Shown here: in pieces, positions 43,215-52,742 of the stretch | How positions within the stretch are numbered: position 1 is the stretch's first letter | Layout of the letters: every line of letters starts with the position of its first letter | NCBI RefSeq assembly: GCF_000621565.1 | Contig: NZ_JHXZ01000014.1 | Span: 124,001 to 188,000 of the forward strand | Length of the DNA stretch: 64,000 bases | Source: Butyrivibrio sp. LB2008 | GTDB taxonomy: Bacteria; Bacillota; Clostridia; Lachnospirales; Lachnospiraceae | Direction: 5' to 3' | Position numbers and translations under genes: made by a program | Notes under the pieces: generated by a model | Databases searched by the model: none | Told to the model about the DNA's origin: nothing | The model's input: only the letters and a program-made list of their open reading frames with translations

Positions 43215-43247
43215 CTGTTTTGCCCCAAGGCGCATTTTCTTTTTTTG

Positions 43248-43277
43248 CAAGTTATCACGAATAAATGACAAGTTATC
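43248..43277 (+). promoter_or_regulatory. LytTR-like direct repeat before the GH3 gene
   Basis: CAAGTTATC at 43248-43256 and again at 43269-43277: identical 9-mers with a 12-bp spacer, i.e. a 21-bp period, with the central GTT that LytTR regulators read. The second copy ends about 10 bp before the position of the -35 box, which itself is poor, as in AgrA-activated promoters. Confidence 0.6.
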
Positions 43278-43306
43278 CTTAATGGAACTTTTTTTACAAA
43301 GAAGCG

Positions 43307-43315
43307 TGTTATAAC
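43307..43315 (+). promoter_or_regulatory. Extended -10 box of the GH3 gene
   Basis: TGT-TATAAC. The -35 region (about 43287-43292) has no recognisable box, so activation by the upstream repeat is plausible. Confidence 0.5.
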
Positions 43316-43344
43316 AAAAATACAGAAAAAGGAGGTACGCTTTT

Positions 43345-45696
43345 TTGATTGCGAAAGAAATATTATCAAAGCTTACTTTGATGGAAAAAGCTGCATTACT
43401 TAGTGGCAAAAATGAATGGGAATCAAGAGACATACCGCGTCTTGGAATACAGTCGATATCATTTGCAGACGGACCTCACGGTGTAAGAAGACAGGAGGGC
43501 GCAGGTGATCACCTCGGATTAAACGCTTCACTTCCGGCGACTTGTTTTCCGACAGCGGCAACTGTGGCAAACAGCTGGGATCCGAGTCTTGGTGAAGAAA
43601 TCGGACGGGCACTCGGAGAAGAGGCCGTAGCACAGAAGGTAGATGTGCTCCTGGGACCCGGACTTAATATGAAACGCTCTCCTCTCTGTGGAAGAAATTT
43701 TGAGTACTTTTCCGAGGATCCGATCCTGGCAGGTAAGATGGCAGCGGCGTATGTGCGAGGAATACAGAGCAAGAACATCTACGCTTGTCCCAAGCACTTC
43801 GCGGTGAACTCGAGAGAATACAGACGTATGGCGATGAACGCAGTAGTTGATGAGCGAACCTTACGTGAAATATATCTTACAGCATTTGAGATAGCTGTAA
43901 AGGAAGGCGGCGCCAAGACGATCATGTCGGCGTACAACGAAGTAAACGGCGAATACGCCAATGAGAACAAACATCTCCTGGTAGATATCCTTCGTGAAGA
44001 ATGGGGATTCGACGGACTTGTCGTAACCGACTGGGGCGCAAGTAACGACCATGTAGAGGGCGTTAAGTGCAGATCAAATGTCGAGATGCCCAATCCCGGA
44101 CTTGATTCGGCAAGAGAGCTGATAAAGGCGGTAGAGGAAGGCCGTATCACGGAAGAAGAGATTGATCTTGCAGTTCTTCCCGTTATCGAAGCTGCTTTAT
44201 ATGTAAAAGATAATGATCATACAAAGGGCTTTAATAAAGACGAACATCATGCGCTTGCAAGAAAGGCAGCTGTTAATTCGGCAGTTCTATTAAAAAATGA
44301 CAATGATATTCTCCCGCTTAAGCCGGGGACAAAAGTTGCACTTCGCGGACCGTTTGTAAATAAGCCAAGATATCAGGGATCCGGAAGCTCGCAGGTTAAC
44401 TCGACTAAAGTTGAGACAATCGCGGAAGTAATTGAAGAGTACGATCTTGAGGTGCTTGAGGATCCAAGAGATGCAGATGTGGTGCTTTTCTTCTTCGGAC
44501 TTGATGAGATAGCCGAGAGTGAAGGCGGCGATCGTTTATCAATGGATATTCCGGAATATCAGGTCAAGGAACTCAAGAATCTGGCTGCTCTTAATAACAA
44601 CGTTGTAGGCGTTATGAGCGCAGGATCGGCAGTTAAGACACCCTGGTTAGATGATCTGAAAGCTTTGCTTCACGGATATTTAAGCGGACAGGCCGGTGCA
44701 ACCGCATTACTTGACATTATTACGGGAAAAAGAGTTCCTACAGGAAAGTTGTCTGAGTCCTATCCCTTCTCATATACGGATTGTCCAATCGTAAATTTTG
44801 CGGCACAGGATAAGAGGAACCTGCAGTACAGAGAGGGACCTTTCATAGGCTATCGCTACTATGACACGGTGGATGTGGAAGTACAATTCCCGTTTGGATT
44901 CGGACTTTCTTATACAACATTTGAATACAGCAATCTGAAAGTTACAGACGGCGGAGTATCTTTTACCGTTACAAATACAGGAAAAATAGACGGTGCCGAG
45001 ATCGCACAGTTATATGTGGGAAGAAAGCACAGCGCAGTAATTCGTCCGAGAAAAGAATTGAAAGGATTTTCGAAAGTATGGCTTAAAGCCGGAGAATCCA
45101 AGGAAGTTTCAATTTCTTTTGACGATAAGACTTTCCGTTACTTCTCGACTGTATCAAACAAGTGGGAAGTAGAAGGCGGTGAGTATCAGATCTATGTTGG
45201 CGGCAACGTGCGTGATATCGCACTGGAGGGAGCTGTCACCAAAGAAGGTACTATCACAGAAGTTCCTTATGATATCAAATCACTTGCAAGATACAGGAGC
45301 GGACAGATAAGAAATCTCCACTACGACGAGTTTGAGAAGATTTACGGTAAGGCACTTCCTGAAGAAAAGGTTGGGCCGCTTGATATAAACGATGCGCTCT
45401 GTCAGATGGAGACGGCCAAGAGTGACCTGTGCAGGCTGGTATATAAGATCCTTAAGAAAAAGCTTGATAAGTCCTATGAAAAAGGAGTTCCGGATCTCAA
45501 TATCATGTTTATCTACAACATGCCGTTCCGCGCAATATGCAAGATGTCCGGAGGCATGGTATCGCGCAGCATGGTTGAGAGCATAGTGACTATCGTAAAC
45601 GGACACTTTTTCAGAGGCATTGGAGGAGTAATAGTAGGATTTTTCCGAAACATGAGTGCAAATAAGAAGTATGAAAAAGAGCTTTATAGAAAATAA
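43345..45696 (+). CDS. GH3 beta-glucosidase, cytosolic, normal domain order
   Basis: 783 residues; hydrolyses beta-linked glucosides (possibly xylosides) from the non-reducing end. The order is (beta/alpha)8 barrel with the nucleophile D229 in LVVTDWGASND and PKHFAVNSREYRRM, then the alpha/beta sandwich with GSGSSQVNSTKVETI, then a fibronectin-III-like domain (VTNTGKIDGAEIAQLYV). A helical tail of about 100 residues (after 680) is extra. No signal peptide, so it works on imported oligosaccharides. The start is TTG, chosen because GGAGG lies nine bases upstream and no ATG is near. Next come a GtrA-like gene and a second GH3 gene in the same direction. Confidence 0.93.
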   Translation: MIAKEILSKLTLMEKAALLSGKNEWESRDIPRLGIQSISFADGPHGVRRQEGAGDHLGLNASLPATCFPTAATVANSWDPSLGEEIGRALGEEAVAQKVDVLLGPGLNMKRSPLCGRNFEYFSEDPILAGKMAAAYVRGIQSKNIYACPKHFAVNSREYRRMAMNAVVDERTLREIYLTAFEIAVKEGGAKTIMSAYNEVNGEYANENKHLLVDILREEWGFDGLVVTDWGASNDHVEGVKCRSNVEMPNPGLDSARELIKAVEEGRITEEEIDLAVLPVIEAALYVKDNDHTKGFNKDEHHALARKAAVNSAVLLKNDNDILPLKPGTKVALRGPFVNKPRYQGSGSSQVNSTKVETIAEVIEEYDLEVLEDPRDADVVLFFFGLDEIAESEGGDRLSMDIPEYQVKELKNLAALNNNVVGVMSAGSAVKTPWLDDLKALLHGYLSGQAGATALLDIITGKRVPTGKLSESYPFSYTDCPIVNFAAQDKRNLQYREGPFIGYRYYDTVDVEVQFPFGFGLSYTTFEYSNLKVTDGGVSFTVTNTGKIDGAEIAQLYVGRKHSAVIRPRKELKGFSKVWLKAGESKEVSISFDDKTFRYFSTVSNKWEVEGGEYQIYVGGNVRDIALEGAVTKEGTITEVPYDIKSLARYRSGQIRNLHYDEFEKIYGKALPEEKVGPLDINDALCQMETAKSDLCRLVYKILKKKLDKSYEKGVPDLNIMFIYNMPFRAICKMSGGMVSRSMVESIVTIVNGHFFRGIGGVIVGFFRNMSANKKYEKELYRK

Positions 45697-45710
45697 ACAG
45701 GAGCAGAGGA

Positions 45711-46262
45711 ATGAATCTTTGGAAACAATTTGAAGAAAAATATCCAAAGGCAGCGAAGTGGGTGCGTGAAGGAGGATTATTCGTGATCGTAAGTAATCTG
45801 ATCACGGTGTTTAAGTATCTTTTGCTGACTTTCCTTCCGGGAGCATTTGCTTTTCTGGGAGACAGAGCCTTTGGATGGCCGGGAATACCGCTAACGATCG
45901 CAGGAGAAACTTTTAGCTGGAATATTTTGGGATACGATCAGGCGCACGGAGGATTGGCTTATTTTACGGCCTACATGATAGCGATGATCGTAGGAGAATG
46001 TATCAACTTCCCTATACAGAAGATATTCGTTTTCCGCAATCACGATAAGCCGGGCAAGCAGATCGCATGGTACGTAATGGCATTTATAGTGATCACATGC
46101 ATTGTAAATTCCATCAACTGCATCTGGGTTGCCGTTGCAGGTAAGTTTGTTGCCCCGTGGCTTTATAACATCGGAACCACAGTACTTAACGGCGGAGTAT
46201 CAATGATCGTATTTTTCTTTGTGAATAAGATCATATTCCCTGAGACTGTAAAGGAATCATAA
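45711..46262 (+). CDS. GtrA-like membrane protein
   Basis: 183 residues with four membrane helices (about 22-42, 75-95, 120-142 and 152-172), the GtrA/DPMS-like topology of small proteins that help move lipid-linked sugars across the membrane. The EFINFxxxRxxVF-like signature is seen as ECINFPIQKIFVFRNH. An extra loop follows helix 1 (GDRAFGWPGIPLTIAGETFSW). ACAGGAGCAGAGGA precedes the ATG. It lies between two GH3 genes, 14 bp after the first, so a link to glycan handling is likely. Confidence 0.8.
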   Translation: MNLWKQFEEKYPKAAKWVREGGLFVIVSNLITVFKYLLLTFLPGAFAFLGDRAFGWPGIPLTIAGETFSWNILGYDQAHGGLAYFTAYMIAMIVGECINFPIQKIFVFRNHDKPGKQIAWYVMAFIVITCIVNSINCIWVAVAGKFVAPWLYNIGTTVLNGGVSMIVFFFVNKIIFPETVKES

Positions 46263-46338
46263 TTTGTAACTGATTTAGAGGGCGTAGTGCCTTTTAGATA
46301 TTTTCTTTCATCTATTTGTAAAGGAGGAGAAGAGAGAA

Positions 46339-49272
46339 ATGTTAAATATCAACCCCGCGGACGTCATTGCCGTCCTAAAAACAATGATACCTCAGCTGGT
46401 TATTCTCGGCGTTGTATTATTGGCAGCAATTATCACAACTCTTTCGGTAATAAAGAAACCGGAGACATTGCGTAAATTTGTACGCAAGCAGGCATGGCTT
46501 GCATTTTTCCTTACAATTGTCATTGTAATTTCCAACATATTGCTTGTTCCCATGTACTCTATGGTAAACATGGCAATGGGAGGAGGAACAATTTCCGATG
46601 AGGCTATCGAAGAGGCTAAGGCTCTTTGTACTGAAATAGCTGAAGAAGGCATCGTTATGCTTAAGAACGATGATTCAGCACTTCCTCTTGCAGAAGGCAG
46701 TAAGGTAAATGTATTTGGATGGTCATCAACAAATCCTATCTATGGTGGTACAGGATCGGGAGCTCTTTCAGATGCTTATCCGACAGTAGATTTCCTTACA
46801 GGACTTACCGATGCAGGAATCGAGTACAATCAGAACCTTGTTGATTTCTACAAAGGATGGAGAGATTCAAGACCTGTAGTTGGAATGATGGGACAGGACT
46901 GGACTATTCCGGAACCCGCGGTTTCAGATTATGAGGACCTTATCACAAGTGCTAAGGATTATTCTGATACAGCTATCTTTTTCATAGCACGTTCAGGTGG
47001 TGAGGGCGCTGATCTTCCTACTTCTTATGACGGACAGGATACATTCTCGGCAGAGGGACCTTTTGGTGCACTTGGTGTTCGCTATTCAGATCAGAAGGAC
47101 GATCTTGATGCTTCCAAGTCTTACCTTGAGATCTCAAACAGAGAGAAGGCACTTCTTGATAAAGTAACATCAACATTTGACAAAGTTATTGTGGTTGTAA
47201 ATTCTGCAAATGCCATGGAGCTTGGATTTGTAAAAGATTATTCTCAGATTAAGTCTGTAATCTATTGCCCCGGCACAGGTCAGACAGGTTTTGATGGTCT
47301 TGGGGAGATCATCGCAGGTAAGGTTAATCCTTCAGGAAAGACTGCTGACATTTTCCTTGCAGATCTTATGAACACACCTACATCAAACAACTTTGGTGAT
47401 TTTGATTACACAAATATGAGCGAATTTGGCGTTGATAACATGTTCGCTGAGGGAGGCAAGGCATTCCCTACATTCGTAAATTATGTAGAAGGTATCTACG
47501 TAGGATATAAATTTTATGAGACAGCAGCTGTTGAAGCAGCGGCAGGCAACTATGAATTCGATTATGACGCAAATGTAATCTATCCTTTTGGATACGGACT
47601 TTCTTACACAACATTCACTCAGGAAATGGGTGAGATAAACAACGACGGTACAACAGTATCATTTGATGTAACCGTAACCAATTCAGGCAGTGTTGCAGGT
47701 AAGGATGTAGTTGAAGTTTACTTCAATCCTCCTTATACAAACGGCGGAATCGAAAAGGCGGCAGCAAACTTAGTTGCTTTTGAAAAGACTGAGACTCTTG
47801 AGCCCGGTGCTTCAACAACAGTTTCAATTTCTTTCCCTGTGGAAGATATGGCTTCATATGACACATACGGACATGGCTGCTATGTGCTTGAGGCAGGAGA
47901 CTATGAGATTTCCATTAACAAGGATTCTCACAACAAGATCGCAGCTAAGACTGTAAATATCGGAACTGAAGTAGTATACGATCAAAACAACAAGCGTTCA
48001 ACAGACCAGGTAGCGGCAACAAATCAGTTTGGATTCGCAGAGGGCGGTGTTACATATCTTTCACGTGCCGACGGATTCAAGAACTATGCAGAAGCTACTG
48101 CAGCACCTTCTTCCTTCGAGATGGCAGAAGAGTACAAAAAAGATTATGTAAATAACACAAATTATAGTGAAGCTAATTACAACAACGATGCAGACGTTAT
48201 GCCTACAACAGGCGCTAAGAACGGCGTGAAGCTTGAGCAGCTCCGTGGTCTTGATTATGACGATCCTATGTGGGATACACTCCTTGATGAGATGAGTGTT
48301 GCAGAGATGAACACATTGATCGAGCTCGGTGGATACGAGACATCAGCAGTTGAGTCTATCGGAAAAGTCATGACTTATGACTGCGACGGCCCTGCATCTA
48401 TCAACAACAACTTTACAAAACAGGGATCGATCGGATTCCCTGCAGCTGTAATGATCGCATGCACATGGAATAAGGATATAGCTCATAGATTCGGTGCTTC
48501 TATCGGACGTATGGCTAATGATATGGATGTATCAGGTTGGTATGCACCTGCAACCAACACACACAGATCTGCTTTTGCAGGACGTAACTTTGAGTATTAT
48601 TCAGAAGACGGTGTACTTGCCGGCTGGATGTGCGCAAATGCAGTACAGGGTGCACGTGAGTGGGGCGTATACTCATACGTTAAGCACTTTGCTACCAACG
48701 ATCAGGAGACAAACCGCACCGGACTTCTCTGCACATGGCTCAACGAGCAGTCTCTTCGTGAGATCTATCTCAAGTCATTCGAGATTGCATTTAAGAACGG
48801 TAACCCCGGTGCAACAATGGTAGCGTTTAACAATATCGGTATTGTTCCCGCTGAGGCTTGCCCTGAACTTCTAAATACAGTACTTCGTGGTGAGTGGGGA
48901 TTCCGTGGATTCGCTGAGACAGATTACTTCGGTGGATACGGATACCAGGATGCAGACCGCATGATCAGAAACGGCTGTGACCTTATGCTTGCTACATACT
49001 CAACACCTGAGTCAACTGTAACAGACCAGACAAGCGCAACATCAGTGAATGCAATGAGAACTGCATCCAAGAATATCCTGTACACAGTAGTTAACAGCCG
49101 TGCTTATGACAAGGCAGTTAATACAGGACTTCCTACTTGGGTTAAGATCCTCTACGGAGTAGATGTTCTCCTTATCGGATTCATCGGATTCCTTGAGTAT
49201 CGTGCAATCAAAGCATATAAGGAAAAAAAGAAAGAAACTGAGCCTGCGGTAGAGCAGCAGACACAGGAATAA
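46339..49272 (+). CDS. Membrane-anchored GH3 glycosidase with inverted domain order
   Basis: 977 residues. Two membrane helices at the N-terminus (about 17-35 and 52-75), then the alpha/beta sandwich domain first (EEGIVMLKNDDSALPLAE, GGTGSGAL), a fibronectin-III-like domain (about 435-530, VTVTNSGSVAGKDVVEVYF), then the (beta/alpha)8 barrel last (about 640-920) with VKHFATNDQETNR and the nucleophile D862 in GFAETDYFGGYG, and a final membrane helix (ILYGVDVLLIGFIGFLEY) with a Lys/Glu tail. Inverted GH3 order is known from Butyrivibrio and Ruminococcus BglA. Anchoring at both ends places the enzyme at the cell surface. AAAGGAGGAGA precedes the ATG. Confidence 0.92.
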   Translation: MLNINPADVIAVLKTMIPQLVILGVVLLAAIITTLSVIKKPETLRKFVRKQAWLAFFLTIVIVISNILLVPMYSMVNMAMGGGTISDEAIEEAKALCTEIAEEGIVMLKNDDSALPLAEGSKVNVFGWSSTNPIYGGTGSGALSDAYPTVDFLTGLTDAGIEYNQNLVDFYKGWRDSRPVVGMMGQDWTIPEPAVSDYEDLITSAKDYSDTAIFFIARSGGEGADLPTSYDGQDTFSAEGPFGALGVRYSDQKDDLDASKSYLEISNREKALLDKVTSTFDKVIVVVNSANAMELGFVKDYSQIKSVIYCPGTGQTGFDGLGEIIAGKVNPSGKTADIFLADLMNTPTSNNFGDFDYTNMSEFGVDNMFAEGGKAFPTFVNYVEGIYVGYKFYETAAVEAAAGNYEFDYDANVIYPFGYGLSYTTFTQEMGEINNDGTTVSFDVTVTNSGSVAGKDVVEVYFNPPYTNGGIEKAAANLVAFEKTETLEPGASTTVSISFPVEDMASYDTYGHGCYVLEAGDYEISINKDSHNKIAAKTVNIGTEVVYDQNNKRSTDQVAATNQFGFAEGGVTYLSRADGFKNYAEATAAPSSFEMAEEYKKDYVNNTNYSEANYNNDADVMPTTGAKNGVKLEQLRGLDYDDPMWDTLLDEMSVAEMNTLIELGGYETSAVESIGKVMTYDCDGPASINNNFTKQGSIGFPAAVMIACTWNKDIAHRFGASIGRMANDMDVSGWYAPATNTHRSAFAGRNFEYYSEDGVLAGWMCANAVQGAREWGVYSYVKHFATNDQETNRTGLLCTWLNEQSLREIYLKSFEIAFKNGNPGATMVAFNNIGIVPAEACPELLNTVLRGEWGFRGFAETDYFGGYGYQDADRMIRNGCDLMLATYSTPESTVTDQTSATSVNAMRTASKNILYTVVNSRAYDKAVNTGLPTWVKILYGVDVLLIGFIGFLEYRAIKAYKEKKKETEPAVEQQTQE

Positions 49273-49318
49273 GATGCACACACATACCTCTTTCTATCTA
49301 AATAAAAAATAATCGCAG

Positions 49319-49354
49319 AAAACTCCCCGACGGTTCATTCCGGAGGGGAGTTTT
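49319..49354. terminator. Bidirectional terminator between GH3 and putP
   Basis: AAAACTCCCC (49319-49328) pairs perfectly with GGGGAGTTTT (49345-49354), with an inner CGG/CCG. A- and T-runs on both sides let it serve both convergent genes. Confidence 0.9.
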
Positions 49355-49379
49355 CATGTTTATCGTATAAAAGAATTTT

Positions 49380-50933
49380 TTATGATTTTATTTGTACCGT
49401 GTTGAATGAATCCAGGATATTTTCAGACGGTTCCTTGGTCAAAAGGCTTACGACATAAATAAATATTATGCTTACGAGGAACGCCGGTGCAAGTTCGTAC
49501 AGATCCCACACGCCTCCCATCGGACGAACAAGATATTTCCAGATAAATACCATTGCTCCGCCTGATATCATTCCGGCCACTGCGCCAAATCTGTTCATTC
49601 TTTTCCAGTAAAGAGAAAGGATCATGCAAGGTCCGAATACAGCACCGAATCCCGCCCAGGCAAAAGATACGATTCCAAATACCGAGCTGTTTGGATCCCA
49701 GGCTATAATTACGCCAAAAACAGCGACAGTGATAAGCGTTATTCTTGCGGTAAACATTGCTGCGGATTCCGAAAGCTTGATACCAAAAGTTTCCTGAATG
49801 ATATTTTCGGAAACAGAAGATGAAGCGGCAATAAGCTGAGAGTCTGCGGTTGACATTGTGGAGGCAAGAATGCCGGCAATTACAAGTCCTGCCAAAAGAG
49901 CAAATATGAAACTGTGCTCACTTATCTTTTGCGCCAGAACAACAATAAGCGTTTCGGCTTTGGCGGAACTTGAAAGGTTATTGTTATCAATCAGAGATCG
50001 GAGAGCACCGCTCTGCGACATTGCTCTTCCGACAACGCCAAGAAATACTGCGATCGATAATGAGAATACAACCCAGACGGAAGCGATTCTTCTTGAAAGC
50101 TTCAATTCAGAAGCGTTTCTGATAGCCATAAATCTTAGAAGTATATGCGGCATTCCAAAATAACCAAGTCCCCAGCAGAACATTGTGACCTTGGAGAACA
50201 ATCCGTACGGAGAGGCTGAATTTGTTGCGTTGTTATATGTTGCGTTTACATTGATGAAGCCCGGAAGCGAAGAAATATTTTCCATAACGGCGCTTATTCC
50301 TCCGGCAGTAACAATGCCATATCCTACAACGAAGAACAGAGCGATTGTCATTACGATTGACTGAATAAAGTCAGTCTTGGATGCTGCCAGGAATCCGCCT
50401 GTTGTAGTGTAGCCGACTATGATAACGGCAGAAACGATCATAGCAAGTTGATAATTTACTCCGAATAGTGATGAAAAAAGCTTACCACAGGCAGAGAAGC
50501 CTGAAGCTGTATATGGAACAAAGAAAACAAGAATAAAGAGCGCGCCGATGCAAAGAATAATATTGCTGTTATCTTCAAAGCGCTTTTTGAAATAGTCAGG
50601 AATAGTGATCGCATCAACTTCGGCTGTGTAATTGCGAAGTCTCTTGGCGATAAACAGCCAGTTGAGGTAGGTTCCCACAATAAGACCAAACGCAGTCCAT
50701 CCGGCATCGGCGATTCCTGAGAAGTAAGCAAGTCCGGGAACGCCCATAAGCAGGTAAGAACTCATGTCTGAAGCTTCAGCACTCATGGCTGTCACAAACG
50801 GTCCCAGTTTTCTTCCGCCGAGATAAAAGTCTTTTACGTCATTGGTCTCTCTTGAGCTTACGAAACCAACAAGGAGCATCATCGCCAGATAGGCGAGAAT
50901 AGAAATAATAATTCCGATTTGAGATGTTGTCAT
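49380..50933 (-). CDS. putP: Sodium/proline symporter
   Basis: A 517-residue SSS-family transporter with about thirteen membrane helices that takes up proline with Na+. Family landmarks: FYLGGRKLGPFVTAMSAEASDMSSYLLMGVPG near residue 35, the sodium-site serines in STMSTADSQLIAASS near 340, and AWDPNSSVFGIVSFAWAGFGAVFGPCMI. It reads leftward, alone, with an AAAAAGGGG site before the ATG. Its upstream region includes a hairpin (50977-50995) and the shared CTTAAG element at 51037. Confidence 0.94.
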   Translation of the reverse strand: MTTSQIGIIISILAYLAMMLLVGFVSSRETNDVKDFYLGGRKLGPFVTAMSAEASDMSSYLLMGVPGLAYFSGIADAGWTAFGLIVGTYLNWLFIAKRLRNYTAEVDAITIPDYFKKRFEDNSNIILCIGALFILVFFVPYTASGFSACGKLFSSLFGVNYQLAMIVSAVIIVGYTTTGGFLAASKTDFIQSIVMTIALFFVVGYGIVTAGGISAVMENISSLPGFINVNATYNNATNSASPYGLFSKVTMFCWGLGYFGMPHILLRFMAIRNASELKLSRRIASVWVVFSLSIAVFLGVVGRAMSQSGALRSLIDNNNLSSSAKAETLIVVLAQKISEHSFIFALLAGLVIAGILASTMSTADSQLIAASSSVSENIIQETFGIKLSESAAMFTARITLITVAVFGVIIAWDPNSSVFGIVSFAWAGFGAVFGPCMILSLYWKRMNRFGAVAGMISGGAMVFIWKYLVRPMGGVWDLYELAPAFLVSIIFIYVVSLLTKEPSENILDSFNTVQIKS

Positions 50934-51312
50934 TTCTTTTCCCCTTTTTTCATTATGTAGTTAGATGATTATGTAATAGTATTCTCACAATACTACATTA
51001 GCGTAATAAAGGGAAGAAGTATTTGAAAAAGTGGTGCTTAAGGAAATCTTAAGAGTATTAATTTTGATGATTTGGAAGTGAAAATTTGAATTATTGAATT
51101 TGTAAAAACATATACAGAGTAACGCAAAAATGATATATATGAAATGTAGACCTCAGGTTTTAAGCGGGTTTTGTGATGAAAATTTTATTTCATAAGATTT
51201 GGAAAAAATATTAATTGTGCAAAATGCCGAAAAGAAATTTGCCTATTTACAAACAAAAATCCAAGTGATAAATTTGTAAATCGCGAGCTCGAAAAAAACG
51301 AAAGGAGAAAAT
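50934..51312. other. AT-rich divergent intergenic region between putP and the Tad locus
   Basis: No gene is supported here. It contains a hairpin TAGTATT-CTCAC-AATACTA (50977-50995), a CTTAAG-N5-CTTAAG element (51037-51053), a 9-bp inverted repeat ATTTACAAA (51245-51253) with TTTGTAAAT (51273-51281), and the palindrome CGAGCTCG near 51284. It should hold the promoters of both putP and the Tad operon, but no clear -35/-10 pair stands out. Confidence 0.6.
51037..51053. promoter_or_regulatory. CTTAAG-N5-CTTAAG element, OmpR-type site
   Basis: Perfect 6-bp direct repeat with an 11-bp period, nearly identical to the site at 21796-21811. It could regulate putP (leftward) or the Tad operon (rightward). 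Confidence 0.5.
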
Positions 51313-51729
51313 CTGATTTACGTGATTTTGATATTGTTCTTGACGGGAGCAGTATTCACAGATCTTTACAGAGATAAGATTTATAATCTCTGGGTGATAC
51401 CGGGAATGATTGCCGGAATTGCGGGATCTGCGCTGGCGGGACAGAACGAATTGCTTTCTTGTCTTCAGGCGATTGGAATTACTTTTGCTATATTGCTTCC
51501 TGTGTATCTTCTTAAGGGGATTGCTGCGGGTGATGTTAAACTCTTTATGTCAGCAGCGTCTTTCCTATCCATTCAGGACACAATGTCCTGCATCATAATG
51601 GCTTTCTTTGTAGCCGGTCTGATCTCTTTGTCGATTCTCTTGTTTAAAAGAAATAAGAAAAAGACTATCCACTTCGCAGTACCTGTTCTCGTAAGTGCGA
51701 TTTTTACCTTGGGAGGTGTGGTCGTATGA
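51313..51729 (+). CDS. Type IV prepilin peptidase, TadV/CpaA-like (first copy)
   Basis: An A24-family aspartic protease that removes leader peptides from Flp-type prepilins. Four membrane helices; the active-site aspartates are in TDLYRDKIYN near the N-terminus and in the GDVK motif (KGIAAGDVKLF). The start is unusual: AGGAG is ideally placed for a CTG at 51313, while the first normal start, a GTG at 51322, is 15 bases from it; the CTG gives 138 residues and the GTG 135. First gene of the Tad operon; its stop overlaps tadZ by 4 bp. Confidence 0.82.
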   Translation: MIYVILILFLTGAVFTDLYRDKIYNLWVIPGMIAGIAGSALAGQNELLSCLQAIGITFAILLPVYLLKGIAAGDVKLFMSAASFLSIQDTMSCIIMAFFVAGLISLSILLFKRNKKKTIHFAVPVLVSAIFTLGGVVV

Positions 51730-52742
51730 ACAGACCTTTACTTGCAATCTGCGACACGGAAAGGGATTATTGCAGAAGACTGGATGAGTATTTGAGAGAT
51801 CATCTTAATCTGTCTTTTGAGATTTGTTCATTCACCGATACGGAGATTTTTAAAGAGTTTGTAAAAGAGAAGATTCCTGCACTTTCTGTTCTGTCACAAA
51901 GTGTGTATTTAGCGCTTTCGGAGAGAGGGAGCATCAGGAATGTGGATAATATTCTGGTGCTTGACGAAGCGGTTTCCTTTGTGAATGAGGACAGAGAGCA
52001 GGAAGAAGAAAAGAATGTATGCCATATCAGTAAATATCTTCCTGCGGGAAGAATAATTGATGGCATTTTGGATTTCTGTGTAAAGATTCCCGGTAATATC
52101 GGGAATCTTGATGCAGAGAGAGTAGCAGAAAAGGTAAAACTTCTGGGACTCTTTTCCCCACTCTCAAGATGCGGTCAAACGGCGTTTGCCGTAAAGATGT
52201 GCGAAGAGCTTTCTAAGCATGGAAAAACAATGCTCCTAAACTTCGACAGCTTTTCGATGATCGCGGAAATGATGGGGCAGGATGCGGAAGAGGATATTTC
52301 GGATCTTCTTTATTACGCGGAGTGCGAAGAGAGTAAGTTTTCTGTGTATCTTGAGAGAATCAAGAGAAGCGCTAAAGGGTTTGATTTCATTCCGCCTGCA
52401 AAGACAGCGGCTATGATAAAAGAGATAACCTTTGACAGGATCAAAACTCTTACAGAGCTTCTGGCCGAAAGTGCAGGATATGAGTACATAATCCTTGATC
52501 TGTCTGAGTTCCCCGATGGTCTGTGTGATATCTTGAGAATATGTACAAGAGTATTCACCATCGTTGGAGAGGGCAGGGCTGAGAAGTATAAGTTTGAGCA
52601 ATACACAAAAGTTCTTAACTTAAACGGTTATGACGATGTGCTTGCCAATACGGTAAGATGCCTTATTTCAGATGCTTCTTATGATGACTTGTCATCCTAT
52701 GCAAGTAAGATGCTTGTGCGGGAGGCGATTGTAAGTGAATAA
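51726..52742 (+). CDS. TadZ/CpaE-like pilus assembly protein
   Basis: 338 residues: an N-terminal receiver-like domain without a phospho-acceptor (about 1-115) and a C-terminal MinD/ParA-like domain (about 130-335). The deviant Walker A is LGLFSPLSRCGQTAFAVKM, lacking the signature lysine pair, as in TadZ proteins that mark the pole where the pilus is built. It overlaps the upstream gene by ATGA and the downstream cpaF by 8 bp, so all three are coupled. Confidence 0.82.
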   Translation: MNRPLLAICDTERDYCRRLDEYLRDHLNLSFEICSFTDTEIFKEFVKEKIPALSVLSQSVYLALSERGSIRNVDNILVLDEAVSFVNEDREQEEEKNVCHISKYLPAGRIIDGILDFCVKIPGNIGNLDAERVAEKVKLLGLFSPLSRCGQTAFAVKMCEELSKHGKTMLLNFDSFSMIAEMMGQDAEEDISDLLYYAECEESKFSVYLERIKRSAKGFDFIPPAKTAAMIKEITFDRIKTLTELLAESAGYEYIILDLSEFPDGLCDILRICTRVFTIVGEGRAEKYKFEQYTKVLNLNGYDDVLANTVRCLISDASYDDLSSYASKMLVREAIVSE

